From Shewanella sp. 10N.286.48.A6 (GTDB taxonomy: Bacteria > Pseudomonadota > Gammaproteobacteria > Enterobacterales > Shewanellaceae): a DNA stretch of 64,000 nt. A program made the position numbers and the translations under genes. The notes below the pieces were generated by a model. The model was not told where the DNA came from, did no database searches, and saw only the letters and a program-made list of their open reading frames with translations. The stretch covers positions 1 through 64,000 of the forward strand of contig NZ_MCVI01000083.1 of assembly GCF_002873135.1 (NCBI RefSeq). Reading direction: 5' to 3'. Below are positions 1 through 9,667 of this stretch, in pieces. The stretch's first letter is position 1. Each line of letters starts with the position of its first letter.

Positions 1-75
1 TTAAGGGCTTGGATGGTTAATTGCTTGGATGATTAAGGGCTTGGCAGGTGAGTAGCTAAGCGCTAATTTTGGCCA

Positions 76-101
76 TAAAAAAACCACCATTGAGGTGGTT
101 T
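76..101 (-). terminator. Rho-independent terminator after 6S RNA
   Basis: An 8-bp perfect stem (AAACCACC / GGTGGTTT) closes a 5-nt loop. On the minus strand the stem runs into a T tract (the A run at 76-83). It lies just beyond the 3' end of the 6S RNA and would end that transcript. Confidence 0.75.
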
Positions 102-112
102 GTTTTAAATTA

Positions 113-300
113 AATTGCTCCCCAGAATACCGACCGTCGGTGCAGCCCTTGAACCGTAGGTTCAAGGCGGGAAAATGTTCATATCCTAAGGTTTCTCGAT
201 ACGAGCCGAGCATACGCAATGTCAATGAAAGCATTCACCCTGGGTTTGTAAATATCGGCACAGGGACATAACCTACAAGCGAATATCCCAGGGAGCAAAA
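113..300 (-). ncRNA. ssrS: 6S RNA, RNA polymerase sigma-70 regulator
   Basis: Read on the minus strand, this roughly 188-nt stretch has the layout of enterobacterial 6S RNA. The two ends pair (CTCCCTGGGATATTC near the 5' end, GGTATTCTGGGGAG near the 3' end). The strongly conserved late hairpin CCTTGAACC..GGTTCAAGGG is present, as are GTGCCGATATTT and CATGCTCGG-like blocks that I recognise from the E. coli RNA. In enterobacteria ssrS lies directly downstream of zapA, as here. Known role: it binds the sigma-70 holoenzyme as a promoter mimic in stationary phase. The exact ends are estimates from pairing. Confidence 0.9.
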
Positions 301-358
301 CAGGGTTGAACCAGGTACCGTTAGCCATTACTAGCGGCAGTACATAATTCTAAAATTG

Positions 359-667
359 TTAACCTTTCTTGGTGGTTCGTTCAAGCAACGAGTTTTCTAA
401 CGTTGATTGTAATAACGAGATACGCTCATCCATTTGCGCCATATACTGCTGATTTTTTTGCTGCTCTTCATACAACTCATGACCAATATTTAACGCGGCC
501 ATAATGGCTAATTCTTCGCGACTCAAATTGTTGGTACGTGTTTTTAATGTAGAAAGCTGCTGCTCGACACCCTTGGCAATCGCACGCAAAGCATCCTCTT
601 GTCCCTTAGGACAATTAATCGAGTAGGTGCGCCCTAACAGGGAGATATCAATAGCACTATTACTCAT
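359..667 (-). CDS. zapA: Cell division protein ZapA
   Basis: This 102-aa protein has the ZapA layout: an N-terminal globular part opening with IDISLLGRTYSINCPKGQEDAL, typical of the family, then a long C-terminal coiled coil from about residue 70 (EEQQKNQQYMAQMDERISLLQ). ZapA tetramers bind FtsZ and promote bundling and Z-ring assembly in the cytoplasm. The usual length is about 100-110 aa, so the protein is complete. The 6S RNA gene follows on the same strand, which is the standard gammaproteobacterial arrangement. ygfB is divergent about 570 bp away. Confidence 0.93.
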   Translation of the reverse strand: MSNSAIDISLLGRTYSINCPKGQEDALRAIAKGVEQQLSTLKTRTNNLSREELAIMAALNIGHELYEEQQKNQQYMAQMDERISLLQSTLENSLLERTTKKG

Positions 668-1236
668 GCTTCGCTGAAGATCCTTATTTGTCGAAAAATA
701 AAAATTGTAGCAGGTTAACGACTTACCTCGCGATAACGCCTTAGCATTACGCTTTTACCACAGTTGATAACGGTATCAGTCTATTTGCGGACTATATAGC
801 GCTACTATTAAAAGTGCAAGGTAACTCGCCGCCTTTACGATTATTTGCTTGTTGTCTGAGCATAATTAATCTTAAAGCATAATTATGGCTAAACTCTCTA
901 CACGTTCCCTACACGTCAGGCAGGATAACTCGTTAAGCGCCTAGCTCAAGGCTAATACAAGCCGTCATTGCAATAGGCGTTACAATCGTCATTTCTATTT
1001 TTACAAATTAATGGCATCGAACAGTTTACCGTTTAAGAATACTCGCTTTGGTGCAAAACGCTTAGTTGATTGCGTTATAGACAAGACAGTTAATATCAGC
1101 TTTAGCTTTATAGCGGCGGGGTTAGTGAAGCTTTGGTCAATTTGCTATTATACTTAGCAAATCGCAATGAACAATTTGGTGGCAGTTATTAACTCTGCTA
1201 GCATTGCATCTGATTGAATATAACTGGAACAATATC
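668..1236. other. Intergenic region between zapA and ygfB
   Basis: About 570 bp between divergent zapA and ygfB. It must hold both promoters, but I see no convincing sigma-70 pair, tRNA, hairpin or conserved RNA in it. A TTG codon at 1204 opens a longer frame into ygfB, but the family N-terminus supports the ATG at 1237. Confidence 0.5.
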
Positions 1237-1812
1237 ATGGCAACCCCTCCTTCTTTATGTATTGAAAAACTAAAACAAGCGTTAGATTCAGCTGAAATTG
1301 GTCAGCATCCTGTTGAGGTGCATGGCGCATTAGTTGGTTTAATTTGTGGTGGGGTAGATCAAGCAAAATTAGCTTGGCAAAAGCCATTACTTGAATTGAT
1401 GAATGACGGTCAAGCAGTCAGCACTGAACTGCAACAACTTATTAACGAATTATTCCAAGACACAGCAACTCGCTTAAGTGATGCCGAATTTGGTTTTACG
1501 CCGTTATTACCAGAAGAAGAAGAGCTACTCAGCTTGCGCTTAGAGTGCTTAGCCCTATGGGTACAAAGCTACTTAACCGCTATTGCGCTTATTCAGCCAA
1601 AGCTTAACGGCGCATCAACTGATGTGCGCGAAATTATCCAAGATTTAGGCGCTATTGCTCAAGTGGAATTTGATGTCAGCGATGATGATGAATCAGAAGC
1701 TGCATTTATCGAGTTGCACGAGTTTGTCAGAATGGCGGCTATTTTATGCTACTCAGAGTTTGGCCCTGAAATGCCATTAGATGAAGAATCCCCATTAGCG
1801 CCGCTGCACTAA
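1237..1812 (+). CDS. ygfB: UPF0149 family protein YgfB
   Basis: This 191-aa acidic protein has the UPF0149 (YgfB/YecA) N-terminal signature, HGALVGLICGG, around residues 30-40. It ends with the family's conserved block of FIELHEFVRMAAILCYSEF followed by a short tail. I start it at the ATG at 1237 rather than the in-frame TTG at 1204, because the ATG start matches the usual length and the extra residues do not resemble the family. In E. coli ygfB precedes pepP, ubiH and ubiI; here no pepP lies between ygfB and ubiH. The biochemical role is not established in general; YgfB has been linked to antibiotic-resistance regulation in Pseudomonas. Confidence 0.9.
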   Translation: MATPPSLCIEKLKQALDSAEIGQHPVEVHGALVGLICGGVDQAKLAWQKPLLELMNDGQAVSTELQQLINELFQDTATRLSDAEFGFTPLLPEEEELLSLRLECLALWVQSYLTAIALIQPKLNGASTDVREIIQDLGAIAQVEFDVSDDDESEAAFIELHEFVRMAAILCYSEFGPEMPLDEESPLAPLH

Positions 1813-1994
1813 TTAGAATGTAGCTTTCGCCTTGGGCCGTGTTGGCTCGGGGTGAAAAGTCCTCTGGCATCACAGATACTTGAGCTCAGCCAGAACACGA
1901 ACCAGAGCTGAACTAGCTACATGGCCAATAGCAATACCATCATAACAATATTCAATTCATATCATAATTAACAAAAACAATAAGAACAGGCTTT

Positions 1995-3338
1995 ATGACT
2001 GAGTTAAACGCGAAGACAGATAGCAAACAGGCAAGTGCCCAATTACCACAGCTACCACAACAGCCACCACAACAGGTGGATATCACTATTGTTGGCGGCG
2101 CTATGGCTGGTGCCAGTTTAGCGCTGGGTTTAGCAAAATTATCAGAAAAATTATCCGCTAAACATGCAGGTCTTTTAAATCGTCCTTTATCTATCGCCTT
2201 AATTGAAGCGCAAAAAACTGATGATAATCACCCAGGGTTTGACTCGCGTTCAATCGCCATTGCCCATGGCTCAGTATTTGAGTTAACTCAGTTAGGGATC
2301 TGGCCAAGTATCGCCAGCCTTGGCAGCGATATTGAAAATATTCATATCTCAGATCGCGGTCACTTTGGCATGACCGAGCTTAACGCTGAGCAATTTGGCC
2401 TGCCATCAATGGGGCAAGTGGTTGAGCTAGCGAAAGTCGGTAAAGTCTTGTTTGATCAACTTCAACAAGCGGATATTAAATTGCACTGCCCAGCAAGCCT
2501 AACTAAGCTTGAAACCGATATGGATGGTCACACGATAACCCTTGATAACGGCCAGCAAATTCGCAGCAAGTTGTTAGTGGCTGCAGATGGTGCTCACTCC
2601 AAAGTGCGCCAAGCGTTAAAACAAGATGTGACTCAAGTTGAATTTGAACAAGTGGCGCTGGTGGCCAATGTCCAAACTGATAAACCTCACAATAGTTGGG
2701 CCTATGAGCGTTTCACTGACACTGGCCCATTAGCCTTATTACCCATGGCGCCAATAAATGGTAAAACTCGGCTGTCATTAGTGTGGGCGCTAGATGCTGA
2801 GCAAGCCCATCAGTTTAAACACTGTGACAAAGTCGACTTTTTAGCCGCGTTGCAACAGGCTTTTGGCAATCGCGCCGGGCGCTTTACTGATGTCGGCTTA
2901 CGGGTCAGTTATCCATTAACCTTATCTTACATGCCAAGACCGATTTATCATCGCACTGTGTTTATTGGCAATGCGGCGCAAACTTTACATCCCATTGCAG
3001 GTCAAGGCTTTAACCTAGGTCTACGTGATGTGGTTGGATTAATCGATGCTGTCGAAACAAGTATTGAAACCAGCATTAAAAGCAGTATTGATACAAGTAT
3101 TGAAGCTGGCATTGAAAGTTTAGATCTTGGCCACAACTCGCTTATTCATCATTATCTTGCATCAAGACAGCAAGATAGAATGGCCACCATCAACAATGTT
3201 GAGTTTTTAGTGCGTGGCTTCTCAAATCAGTATTGGCCGCTAGTGGCTGGGCGCAGTTTAGGGTTAAGATTATTGTCATGGTGTCCGCCGCTTAAAGCGC
3301 CGATTGCCCATAAAGCCATGGGCTGGAAAAGCGTCTAA
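1995..3338 (+). CDS. ubiH: 2-octaprenyl-6-methoxyphenol hydroxylase UbiH
   Basis: This is an FAD-dependent class A monooxygenase of ubiquinone biosynthesis. An N-terminal dinucleotide fold starts at about residue 29 (ITIVGGAMAGASLAL). The NAD(P)H/FAD motif AADGAHSKVR lies near residue 197. The FAD-ribityl motif GNAAQTLHPIAGQGFNLGLRD, in the GN form I associate with UbiH rather than UbiI, lies near 325. At 447 aa it is longer than the usual 390-400 aa. The excess is a Gln/Pro-rich N-terminal extension (about 25 aa) and a repetitive four-residue-period insertion at residues 354-373. ubiI follows after 58 bp, probably in the same transcript. Confidence 0.93.
   Translation: MTELNAKTDSKQASAQLPQLPQQPPQQVDITIVGGAMAGASLALGLAKLSEKLSAKHAGLLNRPLSIALIEAQKTDDNHPGFDSRSIAIAHGSVFELTQLGIWPSIASLGSDIENIHISDRGHFGMTELNAEQFGLPSMGQVVELAKVGKVLFDQLQQADIKLHCPASLTKLETDMDGHTITLDNGQQIRSKLLVAADGAHSKVRQALKQDVTQVEFEQVALVANVQTDKPHNSWAYERFTDTGPLALLPMAPINGKTRLSLVWALDAEQAHQFKHCDKVDFLAALQQAFGNRAGRFTDVGLRVSYPLTLSYMPRPIYHRTVFIGNAAQTLHPIAGQGFNLGLRDVVGLIDAVETSIETSIKSSIDTSIEAGIESLDLGHNSLIHHYLASRQQDRMATINNVEFLVRGFSNQYWPLVAGRSLGLRLLSWCPPLKAPIAHKAMGWKSV
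3054..3113 (+). repeat. 12-bp degenerate tandem repeat inside ubiH
   Basis: Five consecutive 12-bp units, each ending in a Ser/Gly-Ile pair, encode ETSI-ETSI-KSSI-DTSI-EAGI. The units differ mostly at third positions and at the charged residue. They sit just after the conserved FAD motif of UbiH and lengthen the helix or loop that follows it. Confidence 0.8.
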
Positions 3339-3396
3339 AGATTGCAAGTGCAGTAATAAAGCATCTCAGTAAACCGATTGAAGATTAAGGATTAAC

Positions 3397-4608
3397 ATGT
3401 TTCAAACTCAGACCTATGATGTAGCCATAGTTGGCGGTGGTATGGTTGGCTTGGCAACGGCAATCGGTTTAGCCGAGGCAAACTTAAACGTGGTGGTGAT
3501 TGATGCGGGCCAAACAGAGGCTGTGTCAGGTGAGCCACGCCTTCGAGTGAGTGCCATTAACAAAGCCAGTGAGCGACTACTTACCAACTTAGGTACTTGG
3601 CAGTACATTGATAGCGCCCGCGCTACCCCATATTCAAAAATGGCGGTGTGGGACAAAGACGGTTTAGGTAAAATTGCCTTTGATGCCGCCAGCATTAGCG
3701 AGCCATCCCTTGGGGCGATTATCGAAAACCAAGCCATCAGCTTTGCCTTAGCAAAACGCGCCGCTGAACTCTCGAACATCACCCACCTAGAAGGTCAGCG
3801 ACTAGAACGCATCGCCTTTGGTGAGCGTGAATCATGGCTTACCCTAGATAACGGTGACAACTTAAGCGCCGCCCTAGTGATTGCCGCTGACGGCGCCAAT
3901 TCTTGGGTGCGTAGCCAATGCCAAATCCCATTAACCTTTTGGGATTATGGTCATCACGCCATTGTCGCCACTATTCGCACCAGTGAGCCCCACGATGCTA
4001 CCGCCCGCCAAGTGTTTTTAGCCGATGGCCCATTAGCTTTATTGCCATTGTATGAAGACAATTTATGCTCAATCGTGTGGTCAGTATCGCCCCAGCAAGC
4101 AGAAGAATTATTAGCGCTATCAAGTGATGAGTTCTCAAAAGCCTTAACCGCAGCATCAGATGGTCGTTTAGGCATTTGTGAACTGGTCAGCTCGCGCCAA
4201 TCGCACCCATTACGGATGCGTTATGCCCGTCATTTTGCCCGTCATCGTTTGATTTTAGCCGGTGACGCCGCCCATACAATCCATCCGTTAGCAGGTCAGG
4301 GGGTTAACTTAGGCTTTTTAGATGCGGCCAGTATTATCGAAACCGTTAGCGAGTTACATGAAGCGGGTAAAGATCTCGGTGATTACGCCAACCTTCGCGC
4401 CCTTGAGCGCTGGCGAAAAGCTGATGCCATTGAAATGATTAGCGCAATGGAAGGGTTTAAAAGACTATTTTCCGGTAGCAATCCAGTTAAAAAAGCCTTT
4501 AGAGATCTGGGTTTAAACCTAGTTGATAATGTCGCAGGACTAAAAACAGTGTTCATCAAACAGGCTATAGGCAATAAAGTGAAACTTCCTAAGCTTTGTC
4601 GAGATTAA
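3397..4608 (+). CDS. ubiI: UbiI/VisC family FAD-dependent hydroxylase
   Basis: This 403-aa FAD monooxygenase is homologous to the preceding ubiH but carries the UbiI-type motif GDAAHTIHPLAGQGVNLGFLDAA near residues 288-307. The N-terminal dinucleotide fold reads VAIVGGGMVGLATAIGLA, and the middle DG motif AADGANSWVRS. UbiI performs the C5 hydroxylation of the ubiquinone ring in the cytosolic Ubi metabolon. Length and both FAD motifs are normal, so the gene looks intact. It follows ubiH closely, and the pair precedes gcvT as in E. coli. Confidence 0.9.
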   Translation: MFQTQTYDVAIVGGGMVGLATAIGLAEANLNVVVIDAGQTEAVSGEPRLRVSAINKASERLLTNLGTWQYIDSARATPYSKMAVWDKDGLGKIAFDAASISEPSLGAIIENQAISFALAKRAAELSNITHLEGQRLERIAFGERESWLTLDNGDNLSAALVIAADGANSWVRSQCQIPLTFWDYGHHAIVATIRTSEPHDATARQVFLADGPLALLPLYEDNLCSIVWSVSPQQAEELLALSSDEFSKALTAASDGRLGICELVSSRQSHPLRMRYARHFARHRLILAGDAAHTIHPLAGQGVNLGFLDAASIIETVSELHEAGKDLGDYANLRALERWRKADAIEMISAMEGFKRLFSGSNPVKKAFRDLGLNLVDNVAGLKTVFIKQAIGNKVKLPKLCRD

Positions 4609-4837
4609 ATTTTTTAGCTAATTCGGCCTAAAAATCCTTATATATCAGGGGATGGGCCGAGTTGGCGTAAATAAAGATATTAAAACGCCTATAGTCGCAT
4701 TAGCTAAACTAATGACAAAGTCTCAGATTAGAAAATTTCCTACTATACAAAATTAACCCTGTGGGTATAATTTTGGCGCATTTATAAAATACCTTCATTA
4801 GTTTTACCCTCAGAAGGTTCATAAAAAAGAGATAATA

Positions 4838-5932
4838 ATGGCTAATAAAACTGTACTCTTTAACAAGCACTTAGAATCAAATGGCAAGATGGTAGACTTC
4901 CACGGTTGGGACATGCCACTTAACTACGGTTCACAAATCGAAGAACATAACGCTGTGCGTCAAAACGCAGGTATGTTCGATGTATCACACATGACAGTGG
5001 TTGATGTGACGGGTACCGATGCTTGTGCATTTCTACGCAAATTATTAGCAAATGATATTGCTAAGCTTAAAGTTGCTGGCAAGGCGCTATACAGCGGCAT
5101 GTTAGATGACAATGCTGGCGTAATTGACGACCTTATCACTTATTATCTTACCGATACCCATTACCGCGTTGTGGTTAACTCAGCAACTCGGGTAAAAGAT
5201 TTAGCATGGATGGAAAAACAATCTGCAGGCTTTGAGGTGACGATTACTGAGCGCCCTGAACTTGCGATGATTGCCGTTCAAGGCCCTAACGCTAAAGCCA
5301 AAGCCGCCACTGTATTCAGCGCTGAGCAAAACGCCGCCGTTGAAGGCATGAAGCCATTCTTTGGCGTGCAAGCAGGTTCACTGTTTATTGCTACCACGGG
5401 TTACACCGGTGAAGTTGGCTACGAAATTATCGTACCTGAAGCAGAGGCTGAAAACTTATGGCAAGCACTACTCGAAGCAGGCGTACAGCCTTGTGGACTA
5501 GGCGCACGTGACACCCTGCGTTTAGAAGCAGGCATGAACCTTTATGGTTTAGATATGGATGAAACCGTTAACCCATTAGCCGCTAACATGGGCTGGACTA
5601 TCGCATGGGAACCAAGCGAGCGCGACTTTATTGGCCGCGAAGCATTAACGGCTATTAAAGCCGCTGGACCTGACAAATTAGTTGGCCTAGTCATGGAACA
5701 AAAAGGCGTACTGCGTCACGGCATGCCAGTATTCTTTACTGATGCAGACGGCGTAGAGCACCAAGGCTCAATTACTAGCGGCACATTCTCGCCAACCTTA
5801 GGCTACTCAATTGCCATGGCAAGAGTACCCCAAGGCATTAGCGATACCGCTGAAGTGGAAATGCGTAAAAAGCGCGTAGCTGTTAAAGTAATAGCGCCAA
5901 GCTTTGTCAGAAATGGTAAACAGGCATTCTAA
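4838..5932 (+). CDS. gcvT: Glycine cleavage system T protein (aminomethyltransferase)
   Basis: This 364-aa protein opens [24 protein letters not shown] and continues MFDVSHM, the hallmark start of GcvT. FGLAR-equivalent segments ([19 protein letters not shown]) in the second half also match. The enzyme moves the methylene group from the aminomethyl-lipoyl arm of GcvH to tetrahydrofolate and releases ammonia. The length is that of bacterial GcvT. gcvH and gcvP follow with spacings of 127 and 175 bp, so the complete cleavage pathway apart from the shared L protein is here. I see no glycine-riboswitch core in the 229-bp upstream region. Confidence 0.96.
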   Translation: MANKTVLFNKHLESNGKMVDFHGWDMPLNYGSQIEEHNAVRQNAGMFDVSHMTVVDVTGTDACAFLRKLLANDIAKLKVAGKALYSGMLDDNAGVIDDLITYYLTDTHYRVVVNSATRVKDLAWMEKQSAGFEVTITERPELAMIAVQGPNAKAKAATVFSAEQNAAVEGMKPFFGVQAGSLFIATTGYTGEVGYEIIVPEAEAENLWQALLEAGVQPCGLGARDTLRLEAGMNLYGLDMDETVNPLAANMGWTIAWEPSERDFIGREALTAIKAAGPDKLVGLVMEQKGVLRHGMPVFFTDADGVEHQGSITSGTFSPTLGYSIAMARVPQGISDTAEVEMRKKRVAVKVIAPSFVRNGKQAF

Positions 5933-6059
5933 CCAAAGTGTTATAAATGCTTGTATTGAAGTCACTGAATAATAAAAGTGTTGCTAATGAGGTTGTTAGC
6001 CAGCACTTAAATAACACTAACGATTACGCTTTAAATTTATAGATATAGGAATTACGACA

Positions 6060-6449
6060 ATGAGCAACATTCCAGCTGAACTTAAATATGCATCATCTCA
6101 TGAGTGGATCCGCAAAGAAGAAGACGGCACTTACACTGTCGGTATCACTGAGCATGCACAAGAGCTATTAGGTGACATGGTATTCGTTGAATTACCAGAA
6201 GTTGGCGACACAGTGACAGCCGGTGAAGATTGCGCCGTAGCTGAATCAGTAAAAGCTGCATCAGACATCTATGCACCGATTTCAGGTGAAGTAATTGCCG
6301 TAAACGAAGCATTAGAAGACTCACCAGAGCTAGTAAACAGCGAAGCATTTGGCGAAGGTTGGTTCTTCCGCGTTCAGCCTTCAGACGAAGCTGAAGTGGC
6401 TAACTTGTTAGACGCTGACGGTTACCAAGAAGTGATTGACGAAGAATAA
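6060..6449 (+). CDS. gcvH: Glycine cleavage system H protein
   Basis: This 129-aa lipoyl-carrier protein has the start [33 protein letters not shown] and the lipoylation loop ESVKAASD; the lysine of this motif is the attachment site. It shuttles the aminomethyl intermediate between GcvP, GcvT and dihydrolipoamide dehydrogenase. It has the usual 127-130 aa. A strong terminator follows at 6464-6493, so transcription into gcvP may be reduced relative to gcvTH. Confidence 0.97.
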   Translation: MSNIPAELKYASSHEWIRKEEDGTYTVGITEHAQELLGDMVFVELPEVGDTVTAGEDCAVAESVKAASDIYAPISGEVIAVNEALEDSPELVNSEAFGEGWFFRVQPSDEAEVANLLDADGYQEVIDEE

Positions 6450-6463
6450 TCGTCGACGCTACT

Positions 6464-6493
6464 AGAAGCTCCCTTGGGAGCTTCTTTTGTTTT
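6464..6493 (+). terminator. Rho-independent terminator between gcvH and gcvP
   Basis: A 10-bp perfect stem (AGAAGCTCCC / GGGAGCTTCT) with a 2-nt loop runs directly into TTTGTTTT. It lies 15 bp after the gcvH stop codon. This suggests attenuation of the gcvTH transcript before gcvP or a separate gcvP promoter in the remaining 130 bp. Confidence 0.85.
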
Positions 6494-6624
6494 ACCTTTA
6501 AATATTTAAAGGCATTAGCGATCCTTACGTCCCGCGTATAAGTATTGCATTACAACATTTTTTTCCTAGACCAGCTATTGATGCCCTACCGCAAAATACT
6601 GGCAGATTTGGAACACGATTTCTC

Positions 6625-9528
6625 ATGACAAAGCAGACCCTAACTCAATTAGAGCAACACGAATTGTTTTTAAGCCGTCATATCGGCCCAAGCCAAACTC
6701 AACAGCAAGAAATGTTGAATTTTGTTGGCGCAGAATCGCTCGAAGACTTAACCGCACAAACAGTGCCTGGTTCAATTCGTTTACCGCAAGAATTGACCAT
6801 TGGTGATTCATGTGGCGAAGCAGAAGGCACCGCTTACATCCGCGGCATAGCTGACAAAAACAAAGTCTTTAAAAGCTATATCGGTATGGGCTACTACGGT
6901 ACAGAAGTACCCAATGTCATTTTACGAAACGTGTTTGAAAATCCGGGTTGGTATACAGCGTACACCCCGTACCAGCCAGAAATCGCCCAAGGCCGTTTAG
7001 AAGCCATTCTTAACTTCCAACAAGTGTCTATGGACTTAACTGGACTTGATCTCGCCTCAGCATCATTACTTGATGAAGCAACCGCCGCCGCTGAAGCAAT
7101 GGCCATGGCCAAGCGCGTATCAAAAGCCAAAAAAGCCAACATCTTTTTCGTGGCAGATGACGTATTCCCACAAACATTAGACGTAGTGCAAACTCGCGCA
7201 GAATGCTTTGGTTTTGAAGTTATCGTTGGCCCAGCAAGCGAAGCCGCAAACTACGAGCTATTCGGCGCATTATTCCAGTACACTAACCGTTTTGGTGAAA
7301 TCACCGACAACACTGAACTGTTCGCTAAGCTTGCTGAAAAGAAAGCGATTGTGACTGTTGCTGCTGACATCATGTCACTGGTACTGCTTAAGTCACCGGG
7401 TTCAATGGGCGCAGATATCGTATTTGGTAGCGCTCAGCGTTTTGGCGTACCAATGGGCTACGGCGGACCACATGCGGCATTCTTCGTTGCACGTGATGCA
7501 CACAAACGTTCAATGCCAGGTCGTATTATTGGCGTATCAAAAGATACCCGCGGTAATAAAGCCCTGCGTATGGCGATGCAAACTCGTGAGCAACATATCC
7601 GCCGCGAAAAAGCCAACTCAAACATTTGTACTGCGCAAATCTTATTAGCCAATATGGCGTCGTTTTACGCGGTATTCCACGGCGCCGTTGGCCTTAAAAA
7701 TATCGCCAGCCGTATTAACCGTTTAACAGACATCTTAGCCGTCGGCCTAAAAGCCAAAGGCGTTGAGTTAGTTAACAGCACTTGGTTTGACACCCTTTCA
7801 TTATCAGGCCTTGATGTTGATGCGGTTAACGCACGTGCATTATCTGCTGAAATGAACCTACGTATCGACCACGACGGTATCGTCGGCATCAGCCTTGACG
7901 AAACCACCACCCGTGACGATATCGCTCAGTTATTTGATGTCATCTTAGGTGCTGACCACGGTCTAGATGTAGCAACACTCGATGCTGAAATCATTGGCGG
8001 CGCTGCTTTTGGCGAAGGCGAGGGATCAATTCCTGCTCATCTCATCCGTCACGACAAGATATTGTCTCACCCAACATTTAGTAGCTACCAAAGCGAAACT
8101 GAAATGATGCGTTACATCAAGCGTCTTGAGAATAAAGATTTAGCCTTAAATCACTCAATGATTTCGCTGGGTTCTTGCACCATGAAGTTAAACGCCGCCG
8201 TTGAAATGCTACCAGTAAGCTGGCCTGAATTTGCCAACATGCACCCATTCTGCCCGCTTGTACAAGCCCAAGGTTACACTCAGTTAATCAACGAATTGTC
8301 AGATTTTCTCGTTAACATTACGGGCTACGACGAAGTGTGTATTCAGCCAAACTCTGGCGCGCAGGGCGAGTACGCTGGCCTGTTAGCGATTAAGAAATAT
8401 CACGAGTCTCGCGGCGAAGGGCACAGAGACATCTGTTTAATCCCCCAATCTGCTCACGGTACTAACCCCGCTTCTGCCCAGCTTGCTGGCATGAAAGTAG
8501 TCGTTACAGCCTGTGATAAAGACGGTAACGTTGATTTAGAAGACTTAAAAGCGAAAGCGGCAGAGCTTGCTGATAACTTATCGTGCATTATGATCACCTA
8601 CCCATCGACCCACGGTGTGTATGAAGAATCAATCAGCGAAATCTGTGAAATCGTTCATCAACATGGCGGTCAAGTTTACCTTGATGGCGCCAACATGAAC
8701 GCACAGGTAGGTCTTACATCACCGGGCTTTATCGGCGCTGATGTATCACACCTTAACCTACACAAAACCTTTGCTATTCCACATGGCGGCGGCGGACCAG
8801 GAATGGGCCCAATCGGCATTAAAAAGCATTTAGCGCCGTTTGTTGCAGGCCATAAAGTTGTCAAACCAGGCCGCGAAAGCGACCATAATGGCGCAGTATC
8901 AGCCGCGCCATACGGCAGTGCTAGCATCCTACCTATTAGCTGGATGTACATTAAGCTGTTAGGCACAAAAGGGGTTAAGCAATCAACCCAAATGGCGCTA
9001 CTTAACGCTAACTATGTGATGAAGAAGCTGTCGGCCCATTACCCAGTATTATTTACTGGCCGTAATGATCGCGTAGCCCACGAGTGCATTATCGATTTAC
9101 GTCCACTTAAAGAAGCATCTGGCGTCACTGAGATGGACATTGCTAAGCGTCTAAATGACTACGGCTTCCACGCCCCAACCATGAGCTTCCCTGTAGCAGG
9201 TACGTTAATGATTGAGCCAACAGAGTCAGAGTCAAAAGTAGAGCTAGACCGCTTTATCGAAGCGATGATCGCTATTCGTGGCGAGATTGCCAAAGTCGAA
9301 GCAGGCGAGTGGCCAAGCGATAACAACCCACTGCACAATGCACCACACACCATGGCTGACATTATGGATCCTGAGTTTGACTCACGTCCATACAGCCGCG
9401 AAGTGGCCGTATTCCCATCAGCAGCGGTTAAAGCGAATAAGTTCTGGCCAACGGTTAACCGTATTGATGATGTTTATGGGGATCGTAATTTGATGTGTTC
9501 TTGTGTGCCAATTGGTGACTACGAATAA
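6625..9528 (+). CDS. gcvP: Glycine dehydrogenase (decarboxylating), GcvP
   Basis: This 967-aa P protein is the long, single-chain form usual in gammaproteobacteria (about 955-965 aa). The N-terminal signature [17 protein letters not shown] is present, and the PLP-binding Lys lies at about residue 714 in [23 protein letters not shown]. It decarboxylates glycine and loads the aminomethyl group onto lipoyl-GcvH. The first ATG gives the expected length. A Tn7-like transposon begins 13 bp after its stop codon, so this gene's 3' end is the apparent TniQ/TnsD recognition target. The coding sequence itself is undisturbed. Confidence 0.97.
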   Translation: MTKQTLTQLEQHELFLSRHIGPSQTQQQEMLNFVGAESLEDLTAQTVPGSIRLPQELTIGDSCGEAEGTAYIRGIADKNKVFKSYIGMGYYGTEVPNVILRNVFENPGWYTAYTPYQPEIAQGRLEAILNFQQVSMDLTGLDLASASLLDEATAAAEAMAMAKRVSKAKKANIFFVADDVFPQTLDVVQTRAECFGFEVIVGPASEAANYELFGALFQYTNRFGEITDNTELFAKLAEKKAIVTVAADIMSLVLLKSPGSMGADIVFGSAQRFGVPMGYGGPHAAFFVARDAHKRSMPGRIIGVSKDTRGNKALRMAMQTREQHIRREKANSNICTAQILLANMASFYAVFHGAVGLKNIASRINRLTDILAVGLKAKGVELVNSTWFDTLSLSGLDVDAVNARALSAEMNLRIDHDGIVGISLDETTTRDDIAQLFDVILGADHGLDVATLDAEIIGGAAFGEGEGSIPAHLIRHDKILSHPTFSSYQSETEMMRYIKRLENKDLALNHSMISLGSCTMKLNAAVEMLPVSWPEFANMHPFCPLVQAQGYTQLINELSDFLVNITGYDEVCIQPNSGAQGEYAGLLAIKKYHESRGEGHRDICLIPQSAHGTNPASAQLAGMKVVVTACDKDGNVDLEDLKAKAAELADNLSCIMITYPSTHGVYEESISEICEIVHQHGGQVYLDGANMNAQVGLTSPGFIGADVSHLNLHKTFAIPHGGGGPGMGPIGIKKHLAPFVAGHKVVKPGRESDHNGAVSAAPYGSASILPISWMYIKLLGTKGVKQSTQMALLNANYVMKKLSAHYPVLFTGRNDRVAHECIIDLRPLKEASGVTEMDIAKRLNDYGFHAPTMSFPVAGTLMIEPTESESKVELDRFIEAMIAIRGEIAKVEAGEWPSDNNPLHNAPHTMADIMDPEFDSRPYSREVAVFPSAAVKANKFWPTVNRIDDVYGDRNLMCSCVPIGDYE

Positions 9529-9536
9529 AGATAATG

Positions 9537-9541
9537 GCTAC
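9537..9541 (+). repeat. Left target-site duplication GCTAC
   Basis: GCTAC here is repeated exactly at 36073-36077, immediately outside the inverted ends of the Tn7-like element. A 5-bp duplication is the known signature of Tn7-family transposition. Confidence 0.85.
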
Positions 9542-9606
9542 TGGTAACTGATAATAAAGTTTGTGACTATTTTAATAAAGGTTGTGACCGAAATAGAGAT
9601 TGTGAC
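9542..9606 (+). repeat. Left transposon end with three putative TnsB sites
   Basis: Three direct repeats face inward: AATAAAGTTTGTGAC at 9553-9567, AATAAAGGTTGTGAC at 9574-9588 and AATAGAGATTGTGAC at 9592-9606. They lie 21 and 18 bp apart. The AATAAAG core also occurs in the TnsB sites of canonical Tn7. The terminal bases are TGG, not the TGT of Tn7. Confidence 0.85.
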
Positions 9607-9635
9607 TAACTAAATCAGTTATCAGACGATTAATT

Positions 9636-9667
9636 AAAAAGCGAACCGGTCGGTTCGCTTTTTTTTT
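9636..9667 (+). terminator. Rho-independent terminator inside the left transposon end
   Basis: The stem GCGAACCG / CGGTTCGC has a 2-nt loop and is flanked by an A run before and nine T residues after, so it could act in both directions. It would end the gcvP transcript inside the element and shield the cargo from host read-through. Confidence 0.85.

Noticed and set aside
1..234. 77-codon leftward reading frame at the left edge
   Set aside because: It lies over the 6S RNA and its terminator; the RNA structure explains the conservation, and the frame has no family resemblance.
4609..4837. Possible glycine riboswitch before gcvT
   Set aside because: I could not find the tandem aptamer cores or the typical GGAGA-type conserved segments; only an ordinary 229-bp leader with a ribosome site is visible.
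7358..7648. Additional frames of 60-130 codons overlapping gcvP, glcB, aceA and the RND genes
   Set aside because: They are alternative-frame shadows of strongly recognised genes, with no ribosome sites or family features.
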